Shown here in pieces: positions 18,428 to 26,880 of a DNA stretch of 64,000 nucleotides (its first letter is position 1; the number at the start of each line of letters is the position of its first letter). The position numbers and the translations under genes are program-made. The stretch covers positions 322,501-386,500 of the forward strand of contig NZ_JOMG01000002.1 in assembly GCF_000711225.1 (NCBI RefSeq). Direction: 5' to 3'. The DNA comes from Pelobacter seleniigenes DSM 18267 (GTDB lineage Bacteria > Desulfobacterota > Desulfuromonadia > Desulfuromonadales > Geopsychrobacteraceae). The notes beneath the pieces are model-generated. The model did no database searches. It was given only the letters and a program-made list of their open reading frames with translations, and had not been told where the DNA came from.

Positions 18428-19120
18428 TCAGCCATTGCGCAAATAACGGCGTTCAGGGCGCCCCACTACACCGTAAATAAGATCGGCCTTAAGGGACCCT
18501 TCGGTGACCAGGTATTCCAGGTAACGGCGGGCGGTGGAGCGGCTGATGCCGACCTCCTTGCCGACCTCTTCGGCATTCAGATCAGCGACACCCGGAACCT
18601 CAAAAACCTTGCGCACCTTGCTCAGGGTCAACGGATCAATCCCCTTCGGAATGTCGCCGCGCACCGTCTCCGGCGGCAGCTGTGCCCGTAACAGGCGGTC
18701 GACATCTTTCTGTTCCAGGGTCCCGCCCGACAGCAATTGGAGAAAGTATTTGCGGAAGTTCTCCATTGCCTCCTGAAATCGCGGCAGATGCACGGGTTTG
18801 ACAATATAGTCAAACACCCCGCCGCGCAAAGCTTCTTGCAGGGAACCGATTTCCCGGGCCGCAGTGATCAGGATGACATCACAGGGCTGCTCCCCGGCAC
18901 GCACCTGGCGCAACAGGTCCATGCCGTTGCCTTCAGGGAAGAACAGGTCCAACAGGATCAGGTCGGGCTGCAGGATTTCAATCATGTCCCGGGCATCGGC
19001 AATCCGATTGGCGATGCCGATCACTTCAAAAGCGGGCAGTTTCTGAACAAAGCGCTGATGGAGTTCGGAAATCCGTTCGTCATCCTCGACAATCAATACA
19101 CGAATCGCGTTCTCAGTCAT
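18428..19120 (-). CDS. CitB/DcuR-family response regulator
   Basis: This 230-residue regulator has a receiver domain (about 6-122; VEDDERISELHQRF, phospho-acceptor in LILLDLFFPEGNG, and DYIVKPVHLPRF) and a C-terminal helix-turn-helix of the CitB type (LNAEEVGKEVGISRSTARRY). These regulators pair with CitA/DcuS kinases and control transport or breakdown of citrate and C4-dicarboxylates. Its ATG overlaps the kinase stop by eight bases, so the two are translationally coupled. No transporter gene lies beside it, so the target is unknown. Confidence 0.9.
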   Translation of the reverse strand: MTENAIRVLIVEDDERISELHQRFVQKLPAFEVIGIANRIADARDMIEILQPDLILLDLFFPEGNGMDLLRQVRAGEQPCDVILITAAREIGSLQEALRGGVFDYIVKPVHLPRFQEAMENFRKYFLQLLSGGTLEQKDVDRLLRAQLPPETVRGDIPKGIDPLTLSKVRKVFEVPGVADLNAEEVGKEVGISRSTARRYLEYLVTEGSLKADLIYGVVGRPERRYLRNG

Positions 19121-20735
19121 GCTTCACACCCTGTTGTTTGGGGATAATGACCGTAAACAAAGCCCCGCCGAGTTCCCCTTCGGCAAAAGTCACCTGCCCG
19201 GCCAGGTCACTGACCGCGCGCTTCACCAGGGCCAGACCGGTCCCCCGCCCCCGCCCCTGCTTGGTGGTGACACCCTTGTCAAAAATGGACCCGGCCAAGT
19301 CCTCATCGACTCCGGGCCCGGAATCTTCAACCTCGATGACCAGATCCGGTCCCAGATCAGTCAGGTACAGCCGCACCAGCCGCTTGCCAGGCTGCTCCCG
19401 CACGGCTTCAAAGGCATTATCGAGCAGGTTGCCGATGACCGTCACCAGCCGTTCCCGATCCAGTTCGGCAGGCAGGTCGGCCAGGGAATTCTGCGGATCG
19501 AATTCGAGTTCGACCTTCAATTCACAGGCCCGATTGTACTTGCCCAGAATCACTCCGGCAACCACCGGATCCGGCACTGACTCGGCCAGATTGCGCACCA
19601 GTTCCTGGTAACCGCTCGCTTCGTTGATCACCAGGTCAAGGGCTTCCGGATAAGCCTCCAGCTGCAGCAGCCCGGCAATGGTGTGCATCTTGTTGGAATA
19701 TTCATGGGTCTGCGCGCGTAGCAGTTCAGAATACTCCTGCATGTGGGAGAGTTCCCTGGCCAGCCGGTCCAATTCGTCTTTGGGACGGAAGCTGACCACC
19801 ACCCCGGCCGCCGGGTAATCCAGGGGCAGGACATTGACCAGCATGATCCGCTCGGCCATCACCAATTCCCGGTCGAGCACCCGTTCCCCGGTGCTCAGCA
19901 CCTTGACCAGGTCGGAGCCGGGGCAGACCTCGGCGAGCAGCTTGCCGCGCATCGGCGCCTTGAACTGTTCACCGAGATACTTGTGCGCGGCGGCATTGAC
20001 GTAGGTCAGCACTCCCTTGCCATCCAGGGCGATGATCCCTTCCCGAATCGCCCCGATAATGGCATTACGTTCATGGAACAGGGCGCCGATTTCATGGATC
20101 TCTAGCCCCATGATAGCGGCCTTGAGCCCGCCAGCGATGAGTGTTGCGCCGATAATCCCGAAGGCCAGGACAATCGCCACATAGCCGAGAATTTGATGCT
20201 GCTTGGTGTGGATCTGGGCATCGATACGGCTGAACAGATAGCCGACCGCGACAAAACCGATAATCTTGTGCTCCCCGTCGAAGACCGGGGCGATCCCACG
20301 CAGGGAGGGACCAAGGGTGCCGACCGCGGCCGAACTGTAGGACTTCCCCTCGGTCAGGGCCGGCCCCAGATCGCCACCGACAAAGTGTCTGCCGATTTTA
20401 TCAGGATCGGGGTGGGAAAAACGGATCCCGTTGCGGTCGCCGATGACGATATATTCGGCGGCTGTTTCCTGGCGCAGGGTTTCGGCGAAATGCTGCAGTT
20501 CAGCGGAATTTCGCGCCAGGATGCCGTAACGGACCAAGGGATTCAAAGCCACGGAGTGGGCGACCTCAAGGGCTTTTTGGCCGATCTGCTCACGCAGCAG
20601 GTTTTCGGAAAAATCGGAAAATATTGCCCCGATCAAGCTCACCAGAACGATCAGCAAGGTGGTGACCAGCAGACTCAGCTTCACCTGCAGCCGCCGGGGC
20701 AGGAACCGATCAATTAACAGATAAAAAGAATTCAT
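19113..20735 (-). CDS. CitA/DcuS-family sensor histidine kinase
   Basis: The 540-residue kinase has a first helix near residues 20-40 (LLVTTLLIVLVSLIGAIF), a periplasmic PDC-type sensor domain with RYGILARNSAELQHFAETL and FSHPDPDKIGRHFVGGD, a second helix near 180-200, a cytoplasmic PAS domain (NAIIGAIREGIIALDGKG) and the kinase part. The H-box LRAQTHEYSNKMHTIAGLLQ is diagnostic for the CitA/DcuS family. ATPase boxes are DSGPGVDED and GRGTGLALV. The ligand is likely a di- or tricarboxylate by family, but this is inference. ATG 20735 is used; TTG 20741 is an alternative two codons earlier. Confidence 0.92.
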   Translation of the reverse strand: MNSFYLLIDRFLPRRLQVKLSLLVTTLLIVLVSLIGAIFSDFSENLLREQIGQKALEVAHSVALNPLVRYGILARNSAELQHFAETLRQETAAEYIVIGDRNGIRFSHPDPDKIGRHFVGGDLGPALTEGKSYSSAAVGTLGPSLRGIAPVFDGEHKIIGFVAVGYLFSRIDAQIHTKQHQILGYVAIVLAFGIIGATLIAGGLKAAIMGLEIHEIGALFHERNAIIGAIREGIIALDGKGVLTYVNAAAHKYLGEQFKAPMRGKLLAEVCPGSDLVKVLSTGERVLDRELVMAERIMLVNVLPLDYPAAGVVVSFRPKDELDRLARELSHMQEYSELLRAQTHEYSNKMHTIAGLLQLEAYPEALDLVINEASGYQELVRNLAESVPDPVVAGVILGKYNRACELKVELEFDPQNSLADLPAELDRERLVTVIGNLLDNAFEAVREQPGKRLVRLYLTDLGPDLVIEVEDSGPGVDEDLAGSIFDKGVTTKQGRGRGTGLALVKRAVSDLAGQVTFAEGELGGALFTVIIPKQQGVKHD

Positions 20736-20773
20736 AGGCAATGCTGCACCTGTTCACCTGGGTTTGCCGCGGT

Positions 20774-21226
20774 TCATGGCAGCCGCAGCCGGGTTAACGT
20801 GCCAACGGCAGCGAGTTCTGCTGCCGCGGCCCGGAGTCCGGCTCGGGCCGGGCAGTAGAGCAGATGGCTGACACAGGCGCAATCACTGGCACCGAAACCG
20901 GGACAGGGGAGTGAAAAACCGGGCAACTGTTCCAGCAAGTTGCTCCACAGGTGTTCCCTGGCCGCATGTTTCTCCAGCCAGATCAACCGCAGGGACGCTT
21001 TTACTTTGAAATAATCGATATGCCAGTGCGGCCGGTCGGCAACCCGCAGATGATGTCCGAGGCGCGCTTTCAGTCCGCCGGGACCGTAGGCACTCCCACA
21101 GTAACCGTACCAGCCCCGTTTAAACTCGAGGACGCCGAGCCGCCCTATCGCAATTGTCTGGCGCCGGGCGAGAAAGAACCACAACAGATAACTGCCGGCA
21201 ACCGGCGGCAGGCGCTCTTCAAGCAT
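20774..21226 (-). CDS. DUF123 / GIY-YIG-like protein
   Basis: The 150-residue protein starts MLEERLPPVAGSYLLWFF and carries the DUF123 hallmarks GWYGYCGSAYGPGGLKARLGHH, HWHIDYFK and CACVSHLLY. DUF123 is a distant relative of GIY-YIG nucleases and is sometimes fused to endonuclease III. Activity is not established for stand-alone members. The chosen ATG overlaps the stop of the HAD gene by eight bases; longer frames would run into that gene. The cysteines and histidines of the family are present, so it is probably functional. Confidence 0.82.
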   Translation of the reverse strand: MLEERLPPVAGSYLLWFFLARRQTIAIGRLGVLEFKRGWYGYCGSAYGPGGLKARLGHHLRVADRPHWHIDYFKVKASLRLIWLEKHAAREHLWSNLLEQLPGFSLPCPGFGASDCACVSHLLYCPARAGLRAAAAELAAVGTLTRLRLP

Positions 21227-21827
21227 GTCCGGCAAGCAGATCTTCGATACGCTGGCGGGATTGTTGCGGCGTCTCATGGCGAAAGCCCTGCCAGCCACAG
21301 GCCAGTGCTCCGGCGACATTCACCTCTTTGTCGTCCACGAACAGAGTGTTGGCCGGGTTCAGACCGAACCGGGTCTCCGCGGTGCGGTATATTTCGGCCG
21401 CCGGCTTCATCAGCCCGACCTGGTAAGAGGCGAACAGATCGTGGCAGATTTCATCGAGCCGGTAAACCCGGCGCAGGTGCTGCCAATGCAGGCCACTGGT
21501 ATTGGAGAGCAGGAATACCCCGCACCTGTTTTTCAACTCCCTGGCCAGGTCAAGCATCGGGGTAATCGGAGTAAACAGATCGTTCCAGGCCGCGGTCACT
21601 GCTGTGGCCGGAAGCGGCCGGAGCAAAAGGCCGTTAAGCCGGGAAATAAAATCAGCGTCGCTGAATTTGCCCTGCTCATAGCCGATCAGATCGACCCGCC
21701 GGGCAAAATCTTCTTCATTTTCGATTCCAGCGCCGTGTTGGTTCAGCAACCGGAACAACCGCTCATAATCATAATCGATCAACACCTTGCCGACATCGAA
21801 AACAATATCCAGATCGCTCACGAACAT
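21219..21827 (-). CDS. HAD-family phosphatase (YihX-like)
   Basis: This roughly 200-residue haloacid-dehalogenase protein begins with motif I IVFDVGKVLIDYDYERLF, the form seen in YihX-type sugar-phosphate phosphatases in which the second aspartate is replaced by glycine. Motif II is VFLLSNTSGLHWQ and the last motif is NTLFVDDKEVNVAGALACGW. Substrate cannot be read from sequence. ATG 21827 lies only about two bases after AAAGGA, while GTG 21821 has better spacing and may be the real start. It is translationally coupled to the DUF123 gene. Confidence 0.88.
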   Translation of the reverse strand: MFVSDLDIVFDVGKVLIDYDYERLFRLLNQHGAGIENEEDFARRVDLIGYEQGKFSDADFISRLNGLLLRPLPATAVTAAWNDLFTPITPMLDLARELKNRCGVFLLSNTSGLHWQHLRRVYRLDEICHDLFASYQVGLMKPAAEIYRTAETRFGLNPANTLFVDDKEVNVAGALACGWQGFRHETPQQSRQRIEDLLAGHA

Positions 21828-21876
21828 ATCCTTTGTCTTGCGGCCGTTTCCAAGCGGTCAAGCAGGTTCAGCGGAA

Positions 21877-21970
21877 ATCCCCTCCAACTCCCCTTTAGCA
21901 AAGGGGAGGGTACAATTTTTTCAGGTGAGAAGAGGCCTCCCCCTTTGCCAAAGGGGGACCGAGGGGGATT
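21877..21970. repeat. Palindromic intergenic repeat with two inner hairpins
   Basis: A 94-base element has outer ends AATCCCCTCC and GAGGGGGATT as inverted copies. Inside are two palindromes: CTCCCCTTTAGCAAAGGGGAG (21888-21908, 20 of 21 bases symmetric about the centre) and the CCCCCTTTGCCAAAGGGGG block (21939-21957). This resembles the dispersed CCCTTTGCAAAGGG intergenic repeats common in Geobacter-like genomes. Only one copy is seen in this window. It lies between convergent-free minus-strand genes and could also fold as a double hairpin at mRNA level. Confidence 0.7.
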
Positions 21971-22002
21971 TCAGTCCTCTTGCGGTCCTCCTGCAGAGCC
22001 GG

Positions 22003-23337
22003 TTATCTGATGCGCCGGCATTCCAGGTAAAAACGCTTTTCATCTGCTTCGCCCATGGAAAAGGTTTTCCGCGGCAGAGCTCCATCGTGCACGATGGTCT
22101 TGAACAAGTCGCTTTTGGCAAGCGCTGGCAGGTAGAAGCCGACACAACCGATTTTGTTGCCCAGATCGGTCACGCTCTTTTCGCCGTGAATATAGTCGAT
22201 ACGCGTGCCCGGGTGGTTATCAAGGTAATGGTCGAGGAACGCCTGCAGCGTGGCGACGGCCAGAGTGAATTCCGGCTTTTCCACCGTGCAGACACCAAAC
22301 CTTCCGCCCAGAATCACCGCAAATGAATGCGTGAGAGTACTGTTCTCTGCCGCGATCTCTTGTGCTTCGGCAAGATCCGTGCACACTTCGAAGCTGAACG
22401 GTGTGTTGCGGGCCGCGAAAAACGCCTCCATCTGCTGCTTGATGTGAACACAGTTGACATTAAACAGGACCCGGTGGATCGCTTCAAATTCGAGCCCCGG
22501 ATCATGGACATTGACCAGTTCCACCAGGGCGTAACGGGCCGGGTGATCCATGACCTGACGGGGGTCGTCGGCTTCTTCTTTCAATTTTTCCCAGATCGCC
22601 TTCGCCGTGGCGAAGGAATGATTACCGTCGCCCATGGCGTAAAGCATGACCTCGCCATCAGTTGCGTATTTTTCACGGTACGCGGCCGGGTCGGCCAGTT
22701 GCTCCAGCGCCTCGGCCACCTGCCGGATCAACTCCGGCTGATCCACCCGGTAGCCCCTGAGGTGGCCGCCGTTCTCCAGCAGATCGAAATCGTAAAGGGT
22801 GTCGAGATTCTCGTCAGCCAACGGCTCGATCACCATGCGCTGCGGATCGTCGATCAAGACCATGATGTGCGGCAACTCGATTGGAGCGTTCTCGCGCACC
22901 CGGATCCGCGGCGGCAGACGGTCAAGAATGGTGCCTTCCGTGGCCCGGATCAGGCTGTCGGCACCTTTGCGATAATCGTAGCATTCCAGGTCCAGGGCCA
23001 CGATCAGTCCCTTGCGTGAGGGGACTTCAGCGGTTTTGCGATCGACCAGGACAAATCCGGGCGGCTGCTCTTCCAGGCTGCCGTCGGCCAGGTATTGCTC
23101 CATGGTTCGGTTGATTGCGGCAATCCGCTGTTCAGCGTCCTGATCTTCCAGATAGACTTCGGGAAAGATCAGCTTGAGGGTCGAGGGCCGCTCCGCGACC
23201 TGTTCCGCCAGGCGCAGCCAGTAGCTCCGGTCCGAGGTATATTGATCACAGGCGATCACCGCCCAGCTCTGCATGTCGATCCCCTTGCCGGGCAGCAGGA
23301 TTTTCGGCACCTGCAGGCCGATATCAGCAAAACTCAT
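22003..23337 (-). CDS. DUF1015 family protein
   Basis: This 444-residue protein belongs to the widespread DUF1015 family of unknown function, cytoplasmic by appearance. Family marks are WAVIACDQYTSDRSYW near the start, PPRIRVRENAPIELPHIMVLIDD, and the strongly conserved MGDGNHSFATAKAIWE. In many genomes this family neighbours serine or phosphonate metabolism genes; no such neighbour is seen here. ATG 23337 gives the normal N-terminus MSFADIGLQVPK. The gene ends 33 bases before the palindromic repeat and starts 31 bases from a 171-base dispersed repeat. Confidence 0.85.
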   Translation of the reverse strand: MSFADIGLQVPKILLPGKGIDMQSWAVIACDQYTSDRSYWLRLAEQVAERPSTLKLIFPEVYLEDQDAEQRIAAINRTMEQYLADGSLEEQPPGFVLVDRKTAEVPSRKGLIVALDLECYDYRKGADSLIRATEGTILDRLPPRIRVRENAPIELPHIMVLIDDPQRMVIEPLADENLDTLYDFDLLENGGHLRGYRVDQPELIRQVAEALEQLADPAAYREKYATDGEVMLYAMGDGNHSFATAKAIWEKLKEEADDPRQVMDHPARYALVELVNVHDPGLEFEAIHRVLFNVNCVHIKQQMEAFFAARNTPFSFEVCTDLAEAQEIAAENSTLTHSFAVILGGRFGVCTVEKPEFTLAVATLQAFLDHYLDNHPGTRIDYIHGEKSVTDLGNKIGCVGFYLPALAKSDLFKTIVHDGALPRKTFSMGEADEKRFYLECRRIR

Positions 23338-23367
23338 TTTGGTGTCCTTGCACGTTATCTCGTTATC

Positions 23368-23538
23368 ATCCGGAAACGGCCCTTTTCCGCCGTGGCGGTG
23401 TTAATCTGTGGGCTTATTTGTGCGGCGTAAAGAACGACGCCTCCGCATAAGCCCTTGATTTCCTTGCCACAACGAAAAATTTCTCGTTCCCAATCTAAAA
23501 ACTTATGCGTTGGCATCCGGAAACTCCGGATGCCAACT
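23368..23538 (+). repeat. 171-bp dispersed repeat, copy A
   Basis: This block matches the reverse complement of 50496-50666 over the same 171 bases with about a dozen differences by eye. It starts ATCCGGAAACGGCCC, contains CTCCGCATAAGCCCTTGA and ends with a hairpin made of GCATCCGG and CCGGATGC. CTTATGCG and CGCATAAG inside it can pair over a longer distance. No protein-coding constraint is evident. See the paired copy after livF. Confidence 0.85.
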
Positions 23539-23654
23539 ATCTATAAAACAGAATTGAAGTCGCTTGATGCGGGCTATCATTGGTATCATGTTTTGCCCCG
23601 CTTGAGAACCGTATCTCTGCTTCTTAAGTTTAAAAAGCCCCTATTTTAATAGAC

Positions 23655-23683
23655 TTGACATCACTCCGGCGATTTTCTATAAG
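23655..23683 (+). promoter_or_regulatory. Sigma-70 promoter for the B12 uptake locus
   Basis: TTGACA (23655-23660), 17 bases, TATAAG (23678-23683). This is near-consensus with ideal spacing. Transcription would start near 23690, just before the cobalamin riboswitch. Confidence 0.75.
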
Positions 23684-23703
23684 CAGGATCACAATTGAAT
23701 TGT

Positions 23704-23900
23704 TTCATGGTGCCGCAAGGCCTGTTCGTATTGAAGCGAACAGATGGGAAGAGGGGTGAAATTCCCCCACGGACCCGCCGCTGTAATTGAGCCTCGTCAG
23801 ACGATATGCCACTGGTCAACCACTGGGAAGGCCGCCTGACTCTTCGCCGGCTGTTTGCCGTCGAAACCTCGTAAGCCAGAAGACCTGCCGTGAAACAGGG
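23704..23900 (+). promoter_or_regulatory. Cobalamin riboswitch (B12 element)
   Basis: The leader carries the conserved core of the AdoCbl-class aptamer: GGTGAAATTCCC, then CACGGACCCGCCGCTGTAA, and the 3' B12 box AAGCCAGAAGACCTGCC (23873-23889). The 5' arm GGTGCCGCAAGGCCTG and several internal stems fit the fold. It sits between a strong promoter and a terminator hairpin in front of the TonB-dependent receptor gene, the usual place for B12-repressed uptake genes. When cobalamin binds, the downstream genes should be switched off. Confidence 0.95.
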
Positions 23901-23997
23901 TGACCTGCAAACTGCCAGATGACGTTGCAGGAAACCATTGACTTTCATCTCCCCGGGTATGGGAGCTCGAACTCGCGCGGTTACAAATACGGAATCT

Positions 23998-24028
23998 CCC
24001 GCACCTGTTCAAGGTAGCGGGTTTTTTT
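23998..24028 (+). terminator. Riboswitch-linked terminator
   Basis: CCCGCACC pairs with GGTAGCGGG (one bulged A) around a seven-base loop and is followed by seven T residues. It lies about 100 bases after the B12 box and 45 bases before the receptor gene. This is most likely the expression platform: termination when the aptamer is occupied. A second hairpin, CCTGCAA with TTGCAGG (about 23906-23933), lies between aptamer and terminator. Confidence 0.85.
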
Positions 24029-24072
24029 GTGCCCGTTCCAAGCTTCCGGGGGACAACAGGAGGAACCAAACG

Positions 24073-25935
24073 ATGCGTAACACCTTACTGGCCTTATTCT
24101 CCCTGCTCCTGGTCGCCGGGCCGCTGCAGGCCGCTCCTCTGCTGCTCGACCCGGTGGTGGTGACCGCCACCCGCACCGCCACCCCCTTAAGCCAGCTGGG
24201 CAGCTCCGTGACCGTGATCACCGCTGACGAGATCGAGGCGAAGCAGCAGACCCAAGTGCTGGATGTCCTGCGCGATATTCCCGGCGTCAATATCGTCCAG
24301 ACCGGCAACAAGGGGGGTACGGTCTCCATCTATCTACGCGGCACTGATACCAAGCACACCCTGGTCATGATCGATGGGGTCGAATTTCGGGATATCGCCG
24401 GATTCGGCGGCGCCGACATCGCCAATCTGAGTACCAACGATATCGAACGGATTGAAGTCGTGCGCGGCGCGCAGAGCGTCCTCTACGGCTCCGATGCCAT
24501 CGGCGGGGTGATCAATATCATCACCAAACAAGGAACCAAACCGCCGAGCGGCTACGCCTCTGTTGAAGGCGGCTCCTATCGAACCTTCACCGAGAAGGCC
24601 GGCTTTTCCGTCGGCAGCGACACCACCTCGGCCGCCCTGTACCTGTCCAGGACCGATACCGACGGCTTTTCCACGGCCAATGAAAAAGACGGCAATTCCG
24701 AAGCGGACGGCTATGACAACACCTCGGCGTCCTTTCGCCTCGGCATCACCCCCAGCCAAGCGGTGCAATGGAATATCATCCTGCGCTCCACCGAAGCCAG
24801 CTACGACTACGATTCTTCGGCCTATGACCTGGCCACGGGCGGCTATATCCCGGTTGATGGCGACAACGTGCAGGACGTCGATGAAAAAATGGCTCGCGTC
24901 GAAGGCACCTTCTCGTTCCTGAATGAGCGCTGGAAAACCACGGTCGGCAGCGCTATTTCCAGTACCAAGCGCAACTACGACGAAGAATATGTCGATTCGG
25001 AATACAACGGCACCCTGACCAAATTCGACCTGCAGAACACCTTTCGGGTCAATGCCATGCATACGCTGATCTTTGGCGCCGAGACCGAAAACGAGCGCTT
25101 CGATTACTATTACGATGCCTCTGCAGATCCCGCTTACCCCTACACCGACGCCGCGGACGGCCATTCTCGGACCAACGCCGTCTATGTGCAGGAGCAATTG
25201 ACCGCCGGGGCATTTTCGACCGCCCTCGGGGTGCGTTATGACCATCACGCCGAGTTCGGCGGCCAGACCACCTGGCGGGTGGCGCCGACTTACCGCATTG
25301 CCGCCACCAAGACCCGCCTGAAGGGCTCAGTGGGAACCGGCTTCAAAGCCCCAACCCTGTTCCAGCTCTATTCAACTTACGGCAACAAAGACCTGGACGC
25401 AGAAAAAAGTTTCGGTTGGGATGCCGGGCTGGAACAGAGCTTTTTCGACAGCAGCCTGATCATCGACATCGCCTATTTTTATAACGATATTGACGATTAC
25501 ATTGATTACAACGATCTCACCTTCACCTACGGAAACATTGCTAAACTCAAGGCCCGCGGCATCGAGTCGAGCCTGGAGTGGCTGCCTTGTGAGTACTTCG
25601 ACATGAAAATCGGCTATACCTATACCGATACACAGGATGCCGACGGCAAACGGATCGACCGCCGCCCTCTGCACAAAGCCAGCATCGACATCAATCTCCA
25701 CCCCGTCGACAAAGTCATGGTGAATCTCAACACCATTTATACCAGCACGCGCGAGGACGGCGCCGAAACCCTGGCAGCCTACACCCTGGTCAATCTGGCC
25801 GCATCCTATCAATACCGGCCCGACCTGAAACTGTTTGCCCGAGTTGACAACCTGTTCGATGAAGATTATGAAGAGGTTGCCGGTTACGGTACGGCAGGAC
25901 TTTCCGCTTACGCGGGGGTCAAACTCGACTTCTGA
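24073..25935 (+). CDS. btuB: TonB-dependent outer-membrane receptor, BtuB type
   Basis: This 620-residue outer-membrane barrel should take up cobalamin or a related corrinoid using TonB energy. Residues 1-23 form a signal peptide (LLALFSLLLVAGPLQA). The TonB box region is DPVVVTATRT. The plug domain (about 35-150) has QTQVLDVLRDIPGVNIVQ and VEVVRGAQSVLYGSDAIGGVINI-like sequence, and the barrel ends with LDF, the usual C-terminal aromatic. ATG 24073 has ACAGGAGGA upstream. The cobalamin riboswitch in front and the btuFCD genes behind support B12 as the substrate. Confidence 0.94.
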   Translation: MRNTLLALFSLLLVAGPLQAAPLLLDPVVVTATRTATPLSQLGSSVTVITADEIEAKQQTQVLDVLRDIPGVNIVQTGNKGGTVSIYLRGTDTKHTLVMIDGVEFRDIAGFGGADIANLSTNDIERIEVVRGAQSVLYGSDAIGGVINIITKQGTKPPSGYASVEGGSYRTFTEKAGFSVGSDTTSAALYLSRTDTDGFSTANEKDGNSEADGYDNTSASFRLGITPSQAVQWNIILRSTEASYDYDSSAYDLATGGYIPVDGDNVQDVDEKMARVEGTFSFLNERWKTTVGSAISSTKRNYDEEYVDSEYNGTLTKFDLQNTFRVNAMHTLIFGAETENERFDYYYDASADPAYPYTDAADGHSRTNAVYVQEQLTAGAFSTALGVRYDHHAEFGGQTTWRVAPTYRIAATKTRLKGSVGTGFKAPTLFQLYSTYGNKDLDAEKSFGWDAGLEQSFFDSSLIIDIAYFYNDIDDYIDYNDLTFTYGNIAKLKARGIESSLEWLPCEYFDMKIGYTYTDTQDADGKRIDRRPLHKASIDINLHPVDKVMVNLNTIYTSTREDGAETLAAYTLVNLAASYQYRPDLKLFARVDNLFDEDYEEVAGYGTAGLSAYAGVKLDF

Positions 25936-25951
25936 TCCGTTAATCAGCACA

Positions 25952-25977
25952 GCCCGGAGGACAACAGTCCTCCGGGC
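25952..25977 (+). other. Hairpin between btuB and btuF
   Basis: GCCCGGAGGA pairs perfectly with TCCTCCGGGC around a six-base loop, 16 bases after the btuB stop and before the btuF start. There is no T tract, so it is more likely an mRNA-stability or processing hairpin than a full terminator. Confidence 0.6.
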
Positions 25978-25992
25978 CTTGGGACATCAGCT

Positions 25993-26880
25993 ATGCATCA
26001 AATCTTGTTGACCTTCTGCCTGTTGCTCATCGTGACCGCCAGCCCCTTGAGGGCAGCAACCGTTGTCGATGCCGTCGGTCGCCAGGTCAAGGTCCCGGAC
26101 TCGCCCGCGCGCATCGTCTCCCTGGTTCCCAGCGTCACGGAAATCCTCTTTGCCATTCAGGCGGACCGGCAAATTGTCGCGGTCACCGATTACTGCACCT
26201 ACCCGCCGCAAGCAGCCTTGCTGCCCAGTGTCGGCAGCTACGCCGATCCCAGCCTGGAAAACATTCTCAGTTATCAGCCGGACCTGGTCATCGCCAGCGC
26301 GGCCATGAACAGCCCGGCCCTGATTGCCCAGCTGGACAACCTGGGGATTGCAACCTTTGTGATCGAGACCCATTCCGTCGCCCAGACCCTGATCACCATC
26401 CGCAGCATCGGCCGCCTGACCGGTCACCAAACCCAGGCTGACACCCTGGCCGCGGATATCGATCAGCGCATCCAGGCGATCAGGCAGCAGGTTCCGCGGG
26501 ACCATTCGCCGACCATCCTGCCCTGCATCGTGTTGCAACCGTTGACCGTGGCGGGACCGGATACCTTCATCAACGATCTAATCGAAATCGCCGGTGCTCG
26601 CAATGTCGTTCCTGCAGGCCCGGCCCGTTATCCGACCTGGAATTTTGAAGCCCTGCTGCTGGCCAACCCGGATTTCATCCTGCTCTCCCCCCACCCGGGG
26701 CAGCCGGACAGCAGCCGCTTCTTTGCCCCCTGGACCCAACTCAAGGCGGTCACCGAACAGCATATCGTCAAGATCAATGCCGACTGGCTCTATCGCCCGG
26801 GCCCGCGCATGATCCTGGGGATCGAAGCCCTGGCGAAAACCCTTCACCCGGAGATGAAGATCGATGCGCCGACCGACTGA
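25993..26880 (+). CDS. btuF: Periplasmic cobalamin-binding protein
   Basis: This 295-residue protein has a signal peptide (LLTFCLLLIVTASPLRA) and the BtuF/FepB-like helical-backbone fold. Characteristic pieces are PARIVSLVPSVTEILFAI, AVTDYCTYPP, SLENILSYQPDLVIA and the C-terminal RPGPRMILGIEALAKTLHP. It passes cobalamin from the outer-membrane receptor to the BtuC permease. ATG 25993 follows a short leader after btuB. The stop overlaps the start of btuC by 17 bases, indicating a single operon. Confidence 0.92.
   Translation: MHQILLTFCLLLIVTASPLRAATVVDAVGRQVKVPDSPARIVSLVPSVTEILFAIQADRQIVAVTDYCTYPPQAALLPSVGSYADPSLENILSYQPDLVIASAAMNSPALIAQLDNLGIATFVIETHSVAQTLITIRSIGRLTGHQTQADTLAADIDQRIQAIRQQVPRDHSPTILPCIVLQPLTVAGPDTFINDLIEIAGARNVVPAGPARYPTWNFEALLLANPDFILLSPHPGQPDSSRFFAPWTQLKAVTEQHIVKINADWLYRPGPRMILGIEALAKTLHPEMKIDAPTD

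Noticed and set aside
23455-23649. Short open frames inside the 171-bp repeat copies
   Set aside because: Corresponding frames in the two copies differ in start, end and reading; the conserved feature is the nucleotide repeat, not a protein.
24334-25248. Long minus-strand open frame inside btuB
   Set aside because: Antisense shadow of the receptor gene; glycine/valine-rich sequence without any family match.
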